Assembly: GCA_028622995.1 (NCBI GenBank)
Contig: JAJQJQ010000032.1
Span: 372,001 to 436,000 of the forward strand
Origin: Panagrolaimus kolymaensis
Lineage: Eukaryota > Nematoda > Chromadorea > Rhabditida > Panagrolaimidae
Length of the DNA: 64,000 nt
Direction: 5' to 3'
In this document: positions 36,113 to 48,600 of the stretch, piece by piece
How the letters are laid out: every line of letters starts with the position of its first letter
Position numbering within the stretch: the stretch's first letter is position 1
The notes under the pieces: generated by a model
Database searches by the model: none
Told to the model about the DNA's origin: nothing
Seen by the model: only the letters and a program-made list of their open reading frames with translations
Program-made: the position numbers and the translations under genes

Positions 36113-38086
36113 TTGATTTTCAATGAAATATGTATCAGGATCTTTTTTGCTTTCAAACTTTTATGTCTTATTTCTTTCGTTCAATGCCAATGTTTCAAGT
36201 TTTATTTAAATAATTTTACCGTATTTTTCGTTTGTTTGATTTTGTTTCTCTCTAAAAATGTAATAATGTTTTTTTGTATTAATGAATCAAAACAAACACT
36301 TTTTTTATTGGTCACTTGCGCAATGAACAATTTTTTTTAATCGCTTTCGTTTACGTTTGACCGAATCTTGACTTTTCGATAATTGCCATGTTTCTGTGAC
36401 ATGCTCCCGAGATTAACCAACGACGATGGAAAAGTGACAAAAAAGGCCAAATTCTGAAATTTGAGATTTTATGGACTTTCAAATACTAAGAAAGCAAATT
36501 TATTGACAATTTTGTTTTTGAGGCTATAAACACTGGTCAAAATAGATTAAGGAATCCTTTTAAAATCATGATATTAGAAAGTTTAACACAACTGTGAAGC
36601 TTTGATAACGAATATTTCCATAAAGGCAGCAATTTTTTTTTTTATTGTAAAGGCTGTTCCTTTTTAATTTTTTGCTTAATTGGATTAAAAAAAACCCTTC
36701 GTTCGCTCAAATCCATTTTAGAAGCTTTTCATAAAACAAAAAGAAGATCCCGACATTAATTAAAGAAGATGCGCTAAAAAGCATCAAATATGTTTTTTTT
36801 GTATCAACACCTTTTTACCTGCTGCCTTTGAAGGTAGCTTTTTCGGGTCGATGAATTTAACAAGCTGCCGATAAAAGCATTCGAATGTTTATGTTTTTTT
36901 CTTCTTCACATATTTTTTCTTACTGTTTTTTTCTATTGTATCTGGTCCGTAGTAAAGTAAAAAATAGTAAAAAATAAAAAGTGGCAAATATTCGGATTAC
37001 AAAGAAAAAAGTTAGTTTTTTTCTGTGACAGCTGTTGCGATAGAAGAAGATTAAGTCTCACACTCTAGGAGGGCAAAAATAATAAAAATGATTTTGTTTC
37101 TCTCAAAAACAAAAACATGCGCGAACTCTTCGTTTTGACTTGACTCAATTATAGACTTACAACAACAAGTCATTCGAGAGTGACAAAAACATGCCAAATC
37201 CTAATAACTAAATCGGAGCATGCAAATGGCTGAAAGCATAAAGACAATAAATGGAAGAGAGTATTTTGATTTTTATGCAAATCAAAAGTTACATTTAAAG
37301 TTGTCACTTATGAATTTTTCTATTTAATTTTATTATTTCCATCTAACAATGGTTTTTTGATTTTTTAAAAAATTAGTCGTTTCTAAAGGCTGGAAATTGC
37401 AGCTCCCCAAAAAAGTAAACTAAAGCCAAAAAAAATAAAGATACAATATTTTTGTCGCTGTTTTACTTTCTGCAAAACGTTATTTTACCATTTCCCCACA
37501 ATTAAATATTACAACAAAAAAGAAAATTCGATGATTACCGTAACATTTTGTCAATGTCAAATTTTTTTTTGTTGCATTTGGTTCATTTTTACTTTACTTA
37601 AGAAAAGATTTTTCCATATTTTTAACACGTCAAAACTTTTAATGGAAAATAAAAAATAAAGAAAACTCATTGTCACTCCATCAAAGTTCCTAATTGGTGG
37701 AGTCAAAAAAGAAAGAGAAAAATCCTTGAATGTGAAAACATCAAACAGGACAGGTTGCCTTCTTTTTTTAGGATGCCTCATTTTCCCTCTTCCTCGGTTG
37801 TCTCCTTTTTTGGTGATGACAAGAAAAAAATGCGCGCAAATGGACCGTTAATCTCATTAAGTTTCAATTTTCTTCATTGACTCAAAAAAAAATTGTGTTC
37901 GCTCCTCCTCCTCTTCTTCCACTACCGTATTCCACATTTTCCATCTATCGTTTGCTTTTTATTCGACCTTTAAATATATGGAAAAGAAATAATGTTTTTA
38001 TAAACTCAAAATCTTCCTCCTCTTAATTTGTCGAATATTATTTTTTATCTCACAAAAAGATAGATTATTTTCCAGCCTACAAAAAC
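36113..38086. other. Intergenic between fitm-2 and ceh-8
   Basis: About 2 kb without a supportable gene: the fitm-2 3' UTR, then likely regulatory DNA for the homeobox gene. Pyrimidine-rich stretches occur at 37890-37940. No clear repeat. Confidence 0.4.
38072..38075 (+). promoter_or_regulatory. Probable spliced-leader acceptor of ceh-8
   Basis: ATTATTTTCCAG ends at 38075 and is followed by an 11-base leader (CCTACAAAAAC) and ATG at 38087. Confidence 0.5.
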
Positions 38087-39567
38087 ATGGAATCTCATAA
38101 TCATGATTGCTCTGGGCTAATTTCACAAATTTCAAATTTTGATGGAAAATTAAGTTTAAATTTAAATCCATTAAATCACAACAATAATATTCACCAAATA
38201 AATTCCAATCATTGTTTTATTCCGGAAATGCATCAACAAAATTTGATGCCGTCACCTAAAAACGACAAAATATTTGATGGTAAGTGTCTTTCTTCTCAAA
38301 GAAGCAACCGATTCTCCACCTTCATCTTTTTTTCTCCTTCTTTCGACTTTATATTTTTTGAAAATGTAATCAACCAATTAATTAACGCAATTTGACAAAT
38401 AATCATCTCATTTTTGAATCTGTTTTTTTTTTTAGTTTTAGTTTTAGAAATAAAAGCAGGCGAGAGGGAAAGAGGTAGTGAAGATTGTTGAAAGTTTAAT
38501 GGCTTGAGCCATACCCAAAAGTTTTGGAATGATTTTAGTATAAAAAATTACTTTAATTATTTAAATTTTTAAAGAGGAGGTTAAGTTCTGAAAACTTAGA
38601 GCAGCCTTTTATAATACGAGGGTTTAGATCTTTGAGGCATCATTATTAGAGCATTACTGTAACTTTAATCTTAGTTTTAACTCTTTGGATACCATAAATT
38701 TTGCAAACTACTAAAAATAATGAACCCGCTTTTAGATATTCCAACTGATTGTTGCTTCGATAATGGCGAAAGTGAAAAAGAGGCACCGAGGCGAAAGCGT
38801 CGAGATCGAAGCCTTTGTTCAATTTCAAGTAAAAAGCAACGACGAAATCGAACCACTTTCACAACTTTTCAACTTCATGAACTTGAACAATCTTTTGAAA
38901 AAGGCCATTACCCGGATGTTTATTCTCGCGAAATGCTTTCACATAAAATTAAATTACCCGAAGTGAGAGTTCAAGTTTGGTTTCAAGTAAGTTTCGGGCA
39001 ATCAAAATCCACGGGAAGCAAAAAAAAATTTACTTTTAGAATCGTCGAGCAAAATTTCGTCGCCAAGAAAAATTGGAGCAACAACGCCTCGCTGATTTGA
39101 CACCCATCAAAACTTCATCCACACATCATTTTTCAAGTTGGCCATCATTTATGCAAACCAATTCTGATGATATGTTTGCGAACCCTTATGCCTCTGCATT
39201 CCCATACAATGATTCGAAATATAACATAGCTGCTGCAGCTTCAGCCTCATCAGCCGCTTCAAATCCACTTTATTTTGGATATTTTGCTCAAGCTTATTAT
39301 CCTACAAACAATTCATCAGCGGCAGGAAATCCATTTATTTCAATGCCAAATGCTTCGGATATTTTGTCGGGAAATCATCAAAATCCCTCCCAGTTTCCAT
39401 GTTCATTTCCTGAAATTGAAAATGGTCAAAAATCATCGGATGATGAAGAAGCAGCTAATGAAGATTTTGATTTAAAAAATCTTTTACATTCTAATGCAAA
39501 TAATTCTAATGGAACCAATGTCAATGAAAGCAATGGGAATGTTGAAATGGAAGTATTTTTGCATTAA
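38087..39567 (+). CDS. ceh-8: Paired-like homeodomain protein, Rx/CEH-8 type
   Basis: Three exons (38087-38279, 38736-38986, 39040-39567) encode 323 residues. The homeodomain spans about residues 99-158. It matches the Rx class: [18 protein letters not shown], then [28 protein letters not shown] and RRQEKLE. Residue 50 is Gln, giving paired-like TAAT-type binding, and the WFQ|NRR splice inside helix 3 is typical. A basic cluster PRRKRRDR precedes the domain (nuclear signal). The N-terminus is Asn/His-rich, with GLISQIS resembling an octapeptide-like motif. The C-terminus is Ser/Asn/Ala-rich. Odd: homeodomain position 56 is Phe where most paired-like domains have Trp. An ATG at 38720, in frame with exon 2, could give a shorter form. 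AATAAA at 39740-39745. Confidence 0.9.
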
Positions 39568-40321
39568 TTCTTTTTTTTAAATAAGTTTTCTTGGGAATTA
39601 TAAAAAGTAAAAAGTAAGTTGAAATATGTTTGAAGATTTTTAAAAATCTTTTTGTATTCGATTTTTTACTCATTCATGGCTCCTTTTATTTTTTCTAAAT
39701 GTTTTTCTTTATTCATATTGTATTTAAATTAAATTCAAAAATAAACAGTCGATTCGAAAAGTTAAAGATCCGACTTTAACATCTTTTTTAAAGAAACTAC
39801 CATAGTTTTTAGTCTTTTTATTTTTTGTTTTTCCCTTCAATTGAAATTCTCTGAACTCATTTGCATTTTCCGGAAATAGCTTTACTTTTCTTTGTTTTTA
39901 TTTTTCGTTGGTCAAATTTTTTTGGATGTTTACTTTTTTTTTGTCACAAGGTTTTTCTTTTCACTGTATATTTTACAGTTTTTTTTTCAACTAAAAATAA
40001 ATATTGTTTCTTAACATTTTTTCCTGACTTTTTGCTTGCTTTTTTGTGCCTGAAGCACGTAAAGAAATTTCCAAGGTGATTGATGTGTTTCTCTTATTTG
40101 GAGAAAGGATTGACTCTTTCTCCATGGATACATATATGGAAAGTAAGCATTTTCCATGGAGAAACATAAAAAACAAAAGAATGAAACAACACATCCATGC
40201 TAAAGAGAGAAAAAACAGAAGCTAAAAAGAAGGACATAGTTAAAAAAGAAAGATTTTGTGGTCATTTTCTGGAAATCGAAGAAGTTTGATATTACGATTT
40301 TTTCTTAAATGATTCAGTAAA
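39568..40321. other. Intergenic, 3' UTR of ceh-8 and next promoter
   Basis: AT-rich; AATAAA at 39740-39745. The hydrophobic and T-rich open frames here look like chance. Nothing else seen. Confidence 0.4.
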
Positions 40322-42481
40322 ATGGGTGTATGTAATAGCGCCTTTTCGAAGGTAAGTAACATGAAAGTTTTTTTTATTTATTTTGATAAAATTAATCACC
40401 ATTAATCAACCAATAATACTGTGAAGTATATTTAAAATTTCTAGGGCTCAGATAAAAACAAAAATCCTTCAAATGGACCTCCAGGTTCAGCTGAAGTTAT
40501 TCCAGTAATGAAACCAAAAGTTAAAAAAGATGTTGATCGAATCGAACTCACAGAAGGCGTCGTTCAAGTAAGACATTAATAAAAAAAACTTCCATCTTTC
40601 AAACTTCTTTTTGTAGGACTATATAAACCTTGAAAAATCAATTTATCGACTTGAAAAGAAAAATGTTCTTAAAAAATATGAATCAAAAACGATATTTGCT
40701 GATGATATCAAGAAAACCGTAGATCAATTGGAGGCTACTTACAAAGAGCTCAAAAAACAAACGTAAGGCTCAAAGGTTTTTTGTGCATTGAAAAAAAAAT
40801 CATTAGAAACTTACTGTTTTTAAAGTTTTTTTATTATCTATGATTCCTTATTTTTTAGTGAAAAGGAAAAAGCTGATATTGATAATATTGAACAACCTTC
40901 GGTTAAATCATTTTTAAAGCAGCAAGGTACTTGGGAACATAGATTCAACAAAGAACAACAAGAATATTTATCAGCTTTGAATAAACAAGAAGTGGCTGAA
41001 AAAGTAACATTTTTCTTACAACTTTTGCAAATTTTTAGTTCACGTTATTATTTTCCCGAAAGTTTTTTTTGTTATTAGTTGAAAAGGGTAAAACCCAAAA
41101 GCTTTTTATGGGAGAAAATTAAAAACATAATTATATTTGTCCATGCCAAACGCTGAGTCGTTAAGCCGATATTAATTCAAACTTAATAATTTATTATTGA
41201 ATTATTATAGGAATTAAAAGGAGCGAAATTGCAATATGATAGAGCAGCAAAAATTGCAGATATTTATAAACAACAATGTGATAATTTAAATGAACTTTAT
41301 GAAAAGCAGGATCATCTTCTAAGTAAGTTCATTCTTTGACAAACAACTCCAAGTTAAAAGCTTATTATTTTTTTAGTGGGAATTTTTGGTCCTGATTATG
41401 CATCAAATGCAGAAAATACTTTTGAAGCCCAGCTTGATGATGCTTTGGAATGGCAGCAACGAGTATCCCTCGCAAAATTTAAATGGACCAATGGTCGAGT
41501 TCTTTTAGTTCATGCTAACACTCAAATGGCATTTGGTATAACTCGTTGGAAGGAATTAGAACAAATTGAAGCAAGTAATACAAGAATGAGATATTTTGCG
41601 GCGGCTGAAGCAAGGAATAATTTTATTGCTGCTGGACAAAATGTTCAATCTTGTCGAGTTTATTTAGGCCGTGTTAAATTTCCATATGCGACGGAAGAAG
41701 AAATGGCAACGATGGAACAAGCGATTCAAAATGCTTTTAACGATATTCAATCCAATTCAAATCTCAAAAAGGCTTTGACCGTATATCAAAATACCCATAA
41801 AAAGATTACAGCTTTGATTCAATGGTTTGATAAAGTTATCAATGATACAATTTTAAAAGATTTGGATAAAGCCAATACCACAGTAACCAAAAAACAAAAA
41901 CAATTGCGAGAAGAAAGGCTTGAATTGATGAGGAAAAAAGTTAAGCAAGATTTTAATCGTGATTTGGATATCACTTATGATACTGATGTCCCGGATGAAT
42001 CTGAAGAAGAATTATTGGCTCTTGAAGCTGATCAAGTTAAAGATCAAAAAGATTTACCTGGAAAAGATCTTACTGTAGGTTTTTTTATGAAGCTAGAAAA
42101 AATTAAAACGAGTTTCTTATAGGAAATTCTTAATTTATCTCAACCTGAAGGTCGTGATCCCTCTCCATTACCACTCAGCCAACTTGCTCCAATTCCATCA
42201 AAGGATGCACTCTTTGGTTTGTCCATTTCTAATTCAGTTAGTCTCCAACAACAATTTTTTTAGGTGATGTTAAAAAGAAAATATCCGAATATGAGGATAC
42301 TCGTTCACAGCTTCAAAAGCGAAATACTCTTGAACGTGAAAGGCAAGAACTTGCATTGCAAGAAAAACTCAAGCTTCGAGCTCAAAAAGGTCGACGAACT
42401 CGGAAACAACGCCGCAAATCCGTTATTGTTCCATTACCTTCCATTGTTGAAGATGAAAAGGATAATTCAGATAAAAATTAA
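40322..42481 (+). CDS. Probable myristoylated coiled-coil protein, family unknown
   Basis: Eight exons (40322-40351, 40445-40567, 40617-40762, 40859-41003, 41211-41322, 41377-42074, 42123-42216, 42264-42481) encode 521 residues. The 10-residue first exon reads MGVCNSAFSK. Gly2 with Ser6 fits the N-myristoylation consensus and Cys4 could be palmitoylated, which would anchor the protein to membranes. A short Pro/Lys linker is followed by long Glu/Lys/Leu-rich stretches that look like helix or coiled coil. A more globular centre (FGPDYASNAENTFEAQLDDA, ALEWQQRVSLAKF, NARNxF-like repeats, RVYLGRVKFPYA) lies in exon 6, and the tail is very basic (RAQKGRRTRKQRRKS). No enzyme motif seen. AATAAA at 42545-42550. 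I do not recognise the family. Confidence 0.75.
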
Positions 42482-43766
42482 ACACATTCAAACATTTCTT
42501 CTTTGTTCTTGTATCTTCTTTAAAATGCATTTATTTTTGATTATAATAAACATTAGCTTCCTTTTTAAATTAATTTACAATTACTAAGATTAATTAAAAG
42601 TTCAAGGAAATGAATAAAAATAATTAAAAAGAAAATATGTAACTCTTAAAAATGTGTTATTAGCTTCTTTCGGGTTAATAATTTCACCATGGAAGCCACA
42701 CTTGGATAATGTGGTGGAAAACCATGAATGATAATGATAGAATACAAACATATGAAGTCTTCACAATTAAAGTAAGGACTGAAAGATGTTGTTTGGTTGG
42801 TAAGTGTCTAATATTGTAATATTCAAACTCTAATTTTGAAATAAAGAAGAAACAATGATGACCAAACTAAGTTTGATACATAAAGGTTAATCTGCTTATA
42901 ACATTTGTAGCATGACATTATTCATATTCTGCTATCGTCCAAATATGTACTGTACGGTAAATACTGTTCTTAGTCGTGTTATTCTGCTACGGAATTTTAG
43001 GTGACGTTGTAAACAAATTTTTATTTTCCGTTTACACTTTGATCTGCTTTATTACTATTTTTTAGACAAAACCACTCTGAATCATTCTCCTTTATTTGGT
43101 CAATTGATAGACAAAAAAGTTACACATACATACATTCATATTCGATAAACTTTGCGATCAGACAACGTTTTCGATAAAATAAAAATACGATTGACGCTTT
43201 TGATATTTTCTTTCATTTATTTTTAGTGCACCTACACCGAATGCACTCATGAAGTAAAAAAATATAAGAAAAGAAAATGATTTATCTCTTACCCATATCA
43301 TTCTTCGTCATCGTCTTTCATTTATTTATTAAAGCAGGTTAACCAAATTAACCAAACTGATAGACGAAAAAAAAGAAGGTTTCGCTCATGTCTTTGATTT
43401 ATCCATTAATGTTTTAGAAATCACGTTTTTGTCATTGTCGATGGTGGTTCTCTGTTTGTTATCGGAAACCAAGAATCAACAAAAAAAAATGGGGAAGGAG
43501 GGAACGAAAGAAATGTGATCACAATTTTTTCTTGATTGTATATAAAAAGAATTTGAGCACAATTAAATGTTAGTTTTGAGCACGAGGGTGTCTATCATAA
43601 GACGACGTTCTTAAGGAATGTCCATTTGACTCTTTTTTTTTCTTCAAAACGTAGTCTACATTTCTTTTACTTCCTCTTTTGTCTCATCGTTATTTAATAA
43701 ACAATTACTCTGATTTAATTTTCTTTATTTTAGAATCAAACTCATAAAAACATATTCTTTTTGACA
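42482..43766. other. Intergenic region upstream of the methyltransferase
   Basis: 1.3 kb with the 3' UTR of the coiled-coil gene (AATAAA 42545-42550) and no credible coding frame. A trans-splice acceptor is at the right end. Confidence 0.4.
43731..43733 (+). promoter_or_regulatory. Probable spliced-leader acceptor of the METTL18-like gene
   Basis: TTTCTTTATTTTAG ends at 43733, 33 bases before the ATG at 43767, with no coding exon upstream. Confidence 0.45.
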
Positions 43767-44645
43767 ATGGTCTTGATTCAAGCTCCAGCTTGTTATAACA
43801 CTAATCCAATTGCTAATGAACTATGCATGGAATCTCGAAACATATCTTTCATAGCTCCATTAAATCTTGACTCAACCAAAGCTAATGAATATCAAGAAAT
43901 TGTGATGCTTGCTCGAGAAAAGCGATTATTATTCGGAAATTCCAATAAAGAAATTGAAAAATGGAATGGCGTAAATTATTTTTGCCAAGTTCTTGATAAT
44001 ATTGTTGAAACTCAAAAAGAAACAAAATTATTTGAAAATAAAAAGGTTCTTGAAATTGGATTTGCCACTGGTTTACCTTCAATTTATGCATTAGAACACC
44101 ATGCTAAAAATGTTACTGTATCACATTCAGTAAGTCTTTGAATTTTTTAAATATGTATTTTTTCAAGAAAATTAAATAATTGCTTCTTTAGAGTGAAGAA
44201 TCCCTTAAATCCCATATTGAACCAACAATGATGCTTAATAATAATATAAGTGAAAGAGTGAAATACATCATAAGCGACATAGACGACCTTGCAACAAAAA
44301 TAGGTTCTGAAAAGTTTGATATCATTCTTGCTCCAGAACTTGTTTATTCCAAACAAAAACATTTTGAACAAATTCATGATATGCTTCATTCAGCTTTAGC
44401 TTCAGATGGAATCATGTAAGCTTACTTTCCCATTTTTTTAAATCTTTGAATCTCATTACGAATATATATTTTTTAGTTTGATATCCGGTCGCACACATTA
44501 CCATAATTGTGATGGAAATATGTCATCAATGCTTGACCTTATCAAAAAAAAAAATTATTTTGATGTCATCGATCGAACTTCTCTTTCATTAAAACATGAC
44601 ACAGCTCCGAGAAAAGTCATTCAATTAATGCATAAAATGCTTTAA
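43767..44645 (+). CDS. METTL18-like (histidine) protein methyltransferase
   Basis: Three exons (43767-44129, 44192-44415, 44477-44645) encode 251 residues. The fold is a seven-beta-strand SAM-dependent methyltransferase. Motif I is VLEIGFATGLP (94-104), followed by SIYALEHHAKNVTVSHS. The substrate-side strand is FDIILAPELVYSKQ, and ILISGRTHYHNCDGNMSSML ends the core. The layout KWNGVNYF, motif I and then an ILAPE(L/T)(V/I)Y strand matches METTL18, the enzyme that methylates a histidine of ribosomal protein L3. The protein is short compared with human METTL18 (372). Motif I is degenerate: the usual DLGCG is EIGFA. AATAAA at 44859-44864. Another lysine/histidine methyltransferase of the METTL21 group is possible. 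Confidence 0.75.
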
Positions 44646-45674
44646 AATCTTTTTCTATCTTTTTTTCTTTTTTCCCGGGAATCTGCAATATGAAATGACT
44701 TTAAACCTATTTTCTTGGGTTTTTATTACTTTTTTGACGAAACTTTTTTTTAAAGTTAATGACAAAAATCCTTTCTCTTTGGATTTGATATTTTTTTATG
44801 ACTTCATAAACTTGAAAAAGCTTTATGATATTACTCTCCTTCTTTTTTTTTTGTACAAAATAAAAGCTACTTCCACACCAAATTTGTTTCAAGACATGAA
44901 ATGAATGAATTATGATAATCGGTCAAGTCAAAACCTGCTTTGAGTTTATTAATGAAGAATGATAATGTCTGAATAATTTGCGATCAAAAAAAGAACATTC
45001 GTTTCCGTTTTTGAATTCGCTAAAAAAAGTTTCGATGAAATGAATAATGAAAAATGTGATTTATTAATGTCGGTTATACATACAAAATGCATGCTTTTCC
45101 GCTCTTTTCTTCTTCTTACTATTAATAGCGGCGTTTGATGAGTAATTAAACGCTCAAAGTTTATTTGATAGCTTTCAGCAAAATTGAACAATTGGCCGGA
45201 AAAAGAAATTCAAATTTTCCCATTTTGTTTGTTGAATTTGAATAAGTTTTTTTTGGGTTTTTTTGTTGTAAATCGACATTATTTAAAGCTAAAAAATATA
45301 TGCAATTTTTTTATTTTTATTTTTTTAAATTAGTAACAATTATTTATTAATTCATATTTTTTTTTTCTAAAACAATTTTAATAATAATAATTTTCACAAA
45401 AAAAGAAAACAACAAAATGAACTGAGAAGGATTAAAAAAAATTTGGGTGCGTTTTAAGTTTTTTCTATAAAAAATTTAAACAAAAAATGTTAAGTGTAAA
45501 TAATTTTTTTTTTATGAAAACTACGAAAAAAAACTTTGTTTATAAACATACTAAAAAATAATTACCCGCTTTTTATTGGGGAAAGCGACCGGAATTGAAT
45601 AATTTTTTTTGAAAAGGTTTTTAAAATAAAAAAAGAAATTTTTTGCATTTGAGCTTTTTTAAAAAATATTAATC
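44646..45674. other. Tail-to-tail intergenic region
   Basis: About 1 kb between convergent stops, with AATAAA 44859-44864 for the plus-strand gene. Long T and A runs; no gene seen. Confidence 0.4.
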
Positions 45675-48600
45675 TCAGTATTCGGGGCCAAAATAGGGTA
45701 TGCATTGATCTTTGTATGATTTAAGCCAGTATGTCGTTTGAAGGCCTTTGCCTTTCATTTCTATTTCACCACGCAATTCTAAATGGAAATCGGAATCCTT
45801 TGCAAGAATTTCTTTAGTGTCTGATGAAACATGAATGCGTAAAGCTGAAAATATTGGAATTTGTTATTATTTCTTCCGATAAATGTTTGAGAAATACTTA
45901 CGTAAACCATTCGATTCCATTCGACTACTTGTATTCACTGTATCACCAAAAAGGCAATATCTAAAAAAAATTTATTAATAAAATATAAAACTACTATTTT
46001 AGAACCTCGGCATCTTTGATCCAACTACTCCAGCTACCACTGACCCTATAAAAAGAAGCAAATAATCAGTTTATAATTAATTAATAAGTAGATGAGACTT
46101 ACCCGAATGCATGCCAATCCTGAGTTTAAGTTGTTCATCTGGAACATGACGAATAACAAAACTTTTAACTTTTTGTAAAAGGGCTAAAGACATTTGAGCT
46201 ATTTGTGATGCATGATCATCACGACGTTCAGGAAGACCACTTACAACCATATATGCATCACCTATAAATTACATTGACTTTCATTATTTATATCTCAAAT
46301 TTTTTTTTTATCTTTTAAGAAAGATACTCACCAATAGTTTCAACTTTATAAACTTTGAAATTATCCACAACTCCATCAAATGCAAGATACAAATCATTGA
46401 GAAGAGCTACAACTTGCATGGGTGTTGATTTAGATGATAACGCAGTAAAACCAACAATATCAGAAAAGTATATCGTTACGCATTCATATGATTCGGCTTG
46501 AACTGGATAGCCCGTAATAAGCTAAAAACATTATTAATGTCCACTTTGTCTAAGAATCTCTTTTTTTTTTTTGCTTACTTGATCTGCAACGGATGGAGGT
46601 AAAAGTTGATGAAGTAAATCTTCAACTTTTTTCTTTTCTGCCAAATATTCTTGCGTTCTCTCTTCCACGAGACCTTCCAAGTTAGTAGCATATTGCTCCA
46701 TACGCTTTAACAAATTATCCACGAGATTGGATGTTTCATTATCTCTGAAAAAAACATTCCAAATAAAATCATGTTTAATTTAATATTTAGATTTTTGTTT
46801 CACAAAAAAGATCAAAACCAAGCTTACTTATTAAGGGAATGAACTATTTTTCTTATGGTACTAAATTCTGGACGATCAAGTGGATCTTCAGCCCAACAAT
46901 GAACCATTAAATCAATAAGCTTTTTAACCGTTTCTGGGTGATCTTCCACGGGTGAAGCTTCAGGAATCATGGGTCGATAAATATGATCTTCACTTAATGG
47001 AATTTTGACAAGATTATCCAAAATTTCTTTTGGATTTGGTGATTCTTCTTCTCCACGATAAAAAGCACCTTTACGATAAAGCATTTCATGCAAAATTAAT
47101 GCAAAACTATAAACATCGCCTTTTTGGGTGCCTTGTGGTGGAGCGGCTGTACCCAATCGAAGTAATTCGGGAGCAGTCCATTGCTGTTCTAAAAAAGAAA
47201 ATTTGTTGGCTAATTTTTATAATTTTCTTTATGCAACTTACTTCGATAAAAAGCATGTTGTTCAAGTTCATCCTCGGTTGATTCTTCCATGGCGTGAAGT
47301 TCAGCCAAACCAAAATCAGTGACTTTAAGAACGAATCGACTATCCACAACACAATTGGATGTTTTAAGTCTTCCATGAGATCGAATTTCGCTATTATGTA
47401 AAAAATACATTCCTTTAACCAAATCATGAAGTAAAGAATATTTCATCATTTTATCTAATTTTATTTTTTCATTCTCCAATATATCTTCCAATGAACCTTT
47501 TGGACAATATTCGGTTACAATGCAATAATTTGGGGCATCCACGCATGCACCAGCAAAACGAGTGATGTGATCATGTTGTAAATCTTTCATAATTTTAAAT
47601 TCCATTAATAATTTTCGAGATAATTCAAGTTTGGGATATTTTCTTGGATCTATATTTAACTTTTTTATAGCAACCATTTGGCCCTAAAAAATAAAATATT
47701 TAAGTTCGATGGAGGAAATTGGTAGGAGTCATATGAAATTTATTCTAACATACCCTATAAGTTGATGTTGTAGTAAATATTTGAGCATTATTTTGCATTT
47801 GTATAGTTTCAACACTTCCACCACTTTTAATACTATAAAAACTAAGCTTTCGATTTTTAAGTGACAGAGATTTTTTAGCATTATTTTCAACAAATTCATC
47901 TTCTGCGCTACTTTTTTTCTTTTGTGAATTTGAATTACTATTTGATGGTGAACTCATATTGTTTCGATCATCATAATTGTTCTAAAAAACACCAAAATAA
48001 ATAAAGTTAATGATAATTTTAGGAATCAAAAAAATATTGGGGGAATTGGTTGAGAGAAGCAATCTCACACATTCACTTCAAAAAGAGAAGAAAAAAGCAA
48101 AGGTTTCAAGCATTTTTAAAAAGGGAATTTCCAACTTTTTTTTTAAATTTAAATTAATTCGTCAAGCCACTGTTTCAGGAATAATGACAACCATAAGCTT
48201 CTCTCAAATCAATATATTTGTCGGCAAGGGTAAAAGGTATAAAAAATTTGGCACACATACGTGATTATTTTCAATAACTTTTTCAGCCGTTGGTGATGAT
48301 TTTTTTCTTGTAAATATACTAAATTTGCGATCAATCATCGCAGAGATTTTTCTTGTAGTTCCTGAAGAGCTGCTCCTCTGAAATTTGGATAGAAATGAGA
48401 AAAAATAATATTAGGATCAAAAAAGTATGTAAAAAAAATAATTAAATAGTGTCACTCAATGGGAAAAAAAACAAGAAAAAAAAGGCTATAAAAAGTGAAA
48501 AAATATTGAAAAGAACCAACAAAAAATACGATAGTAAAAAAGATGATGAATCAATCTTTCGAAGCTTTCAAAACTGCCAGCAAAGTAGCGTGGTATAATA

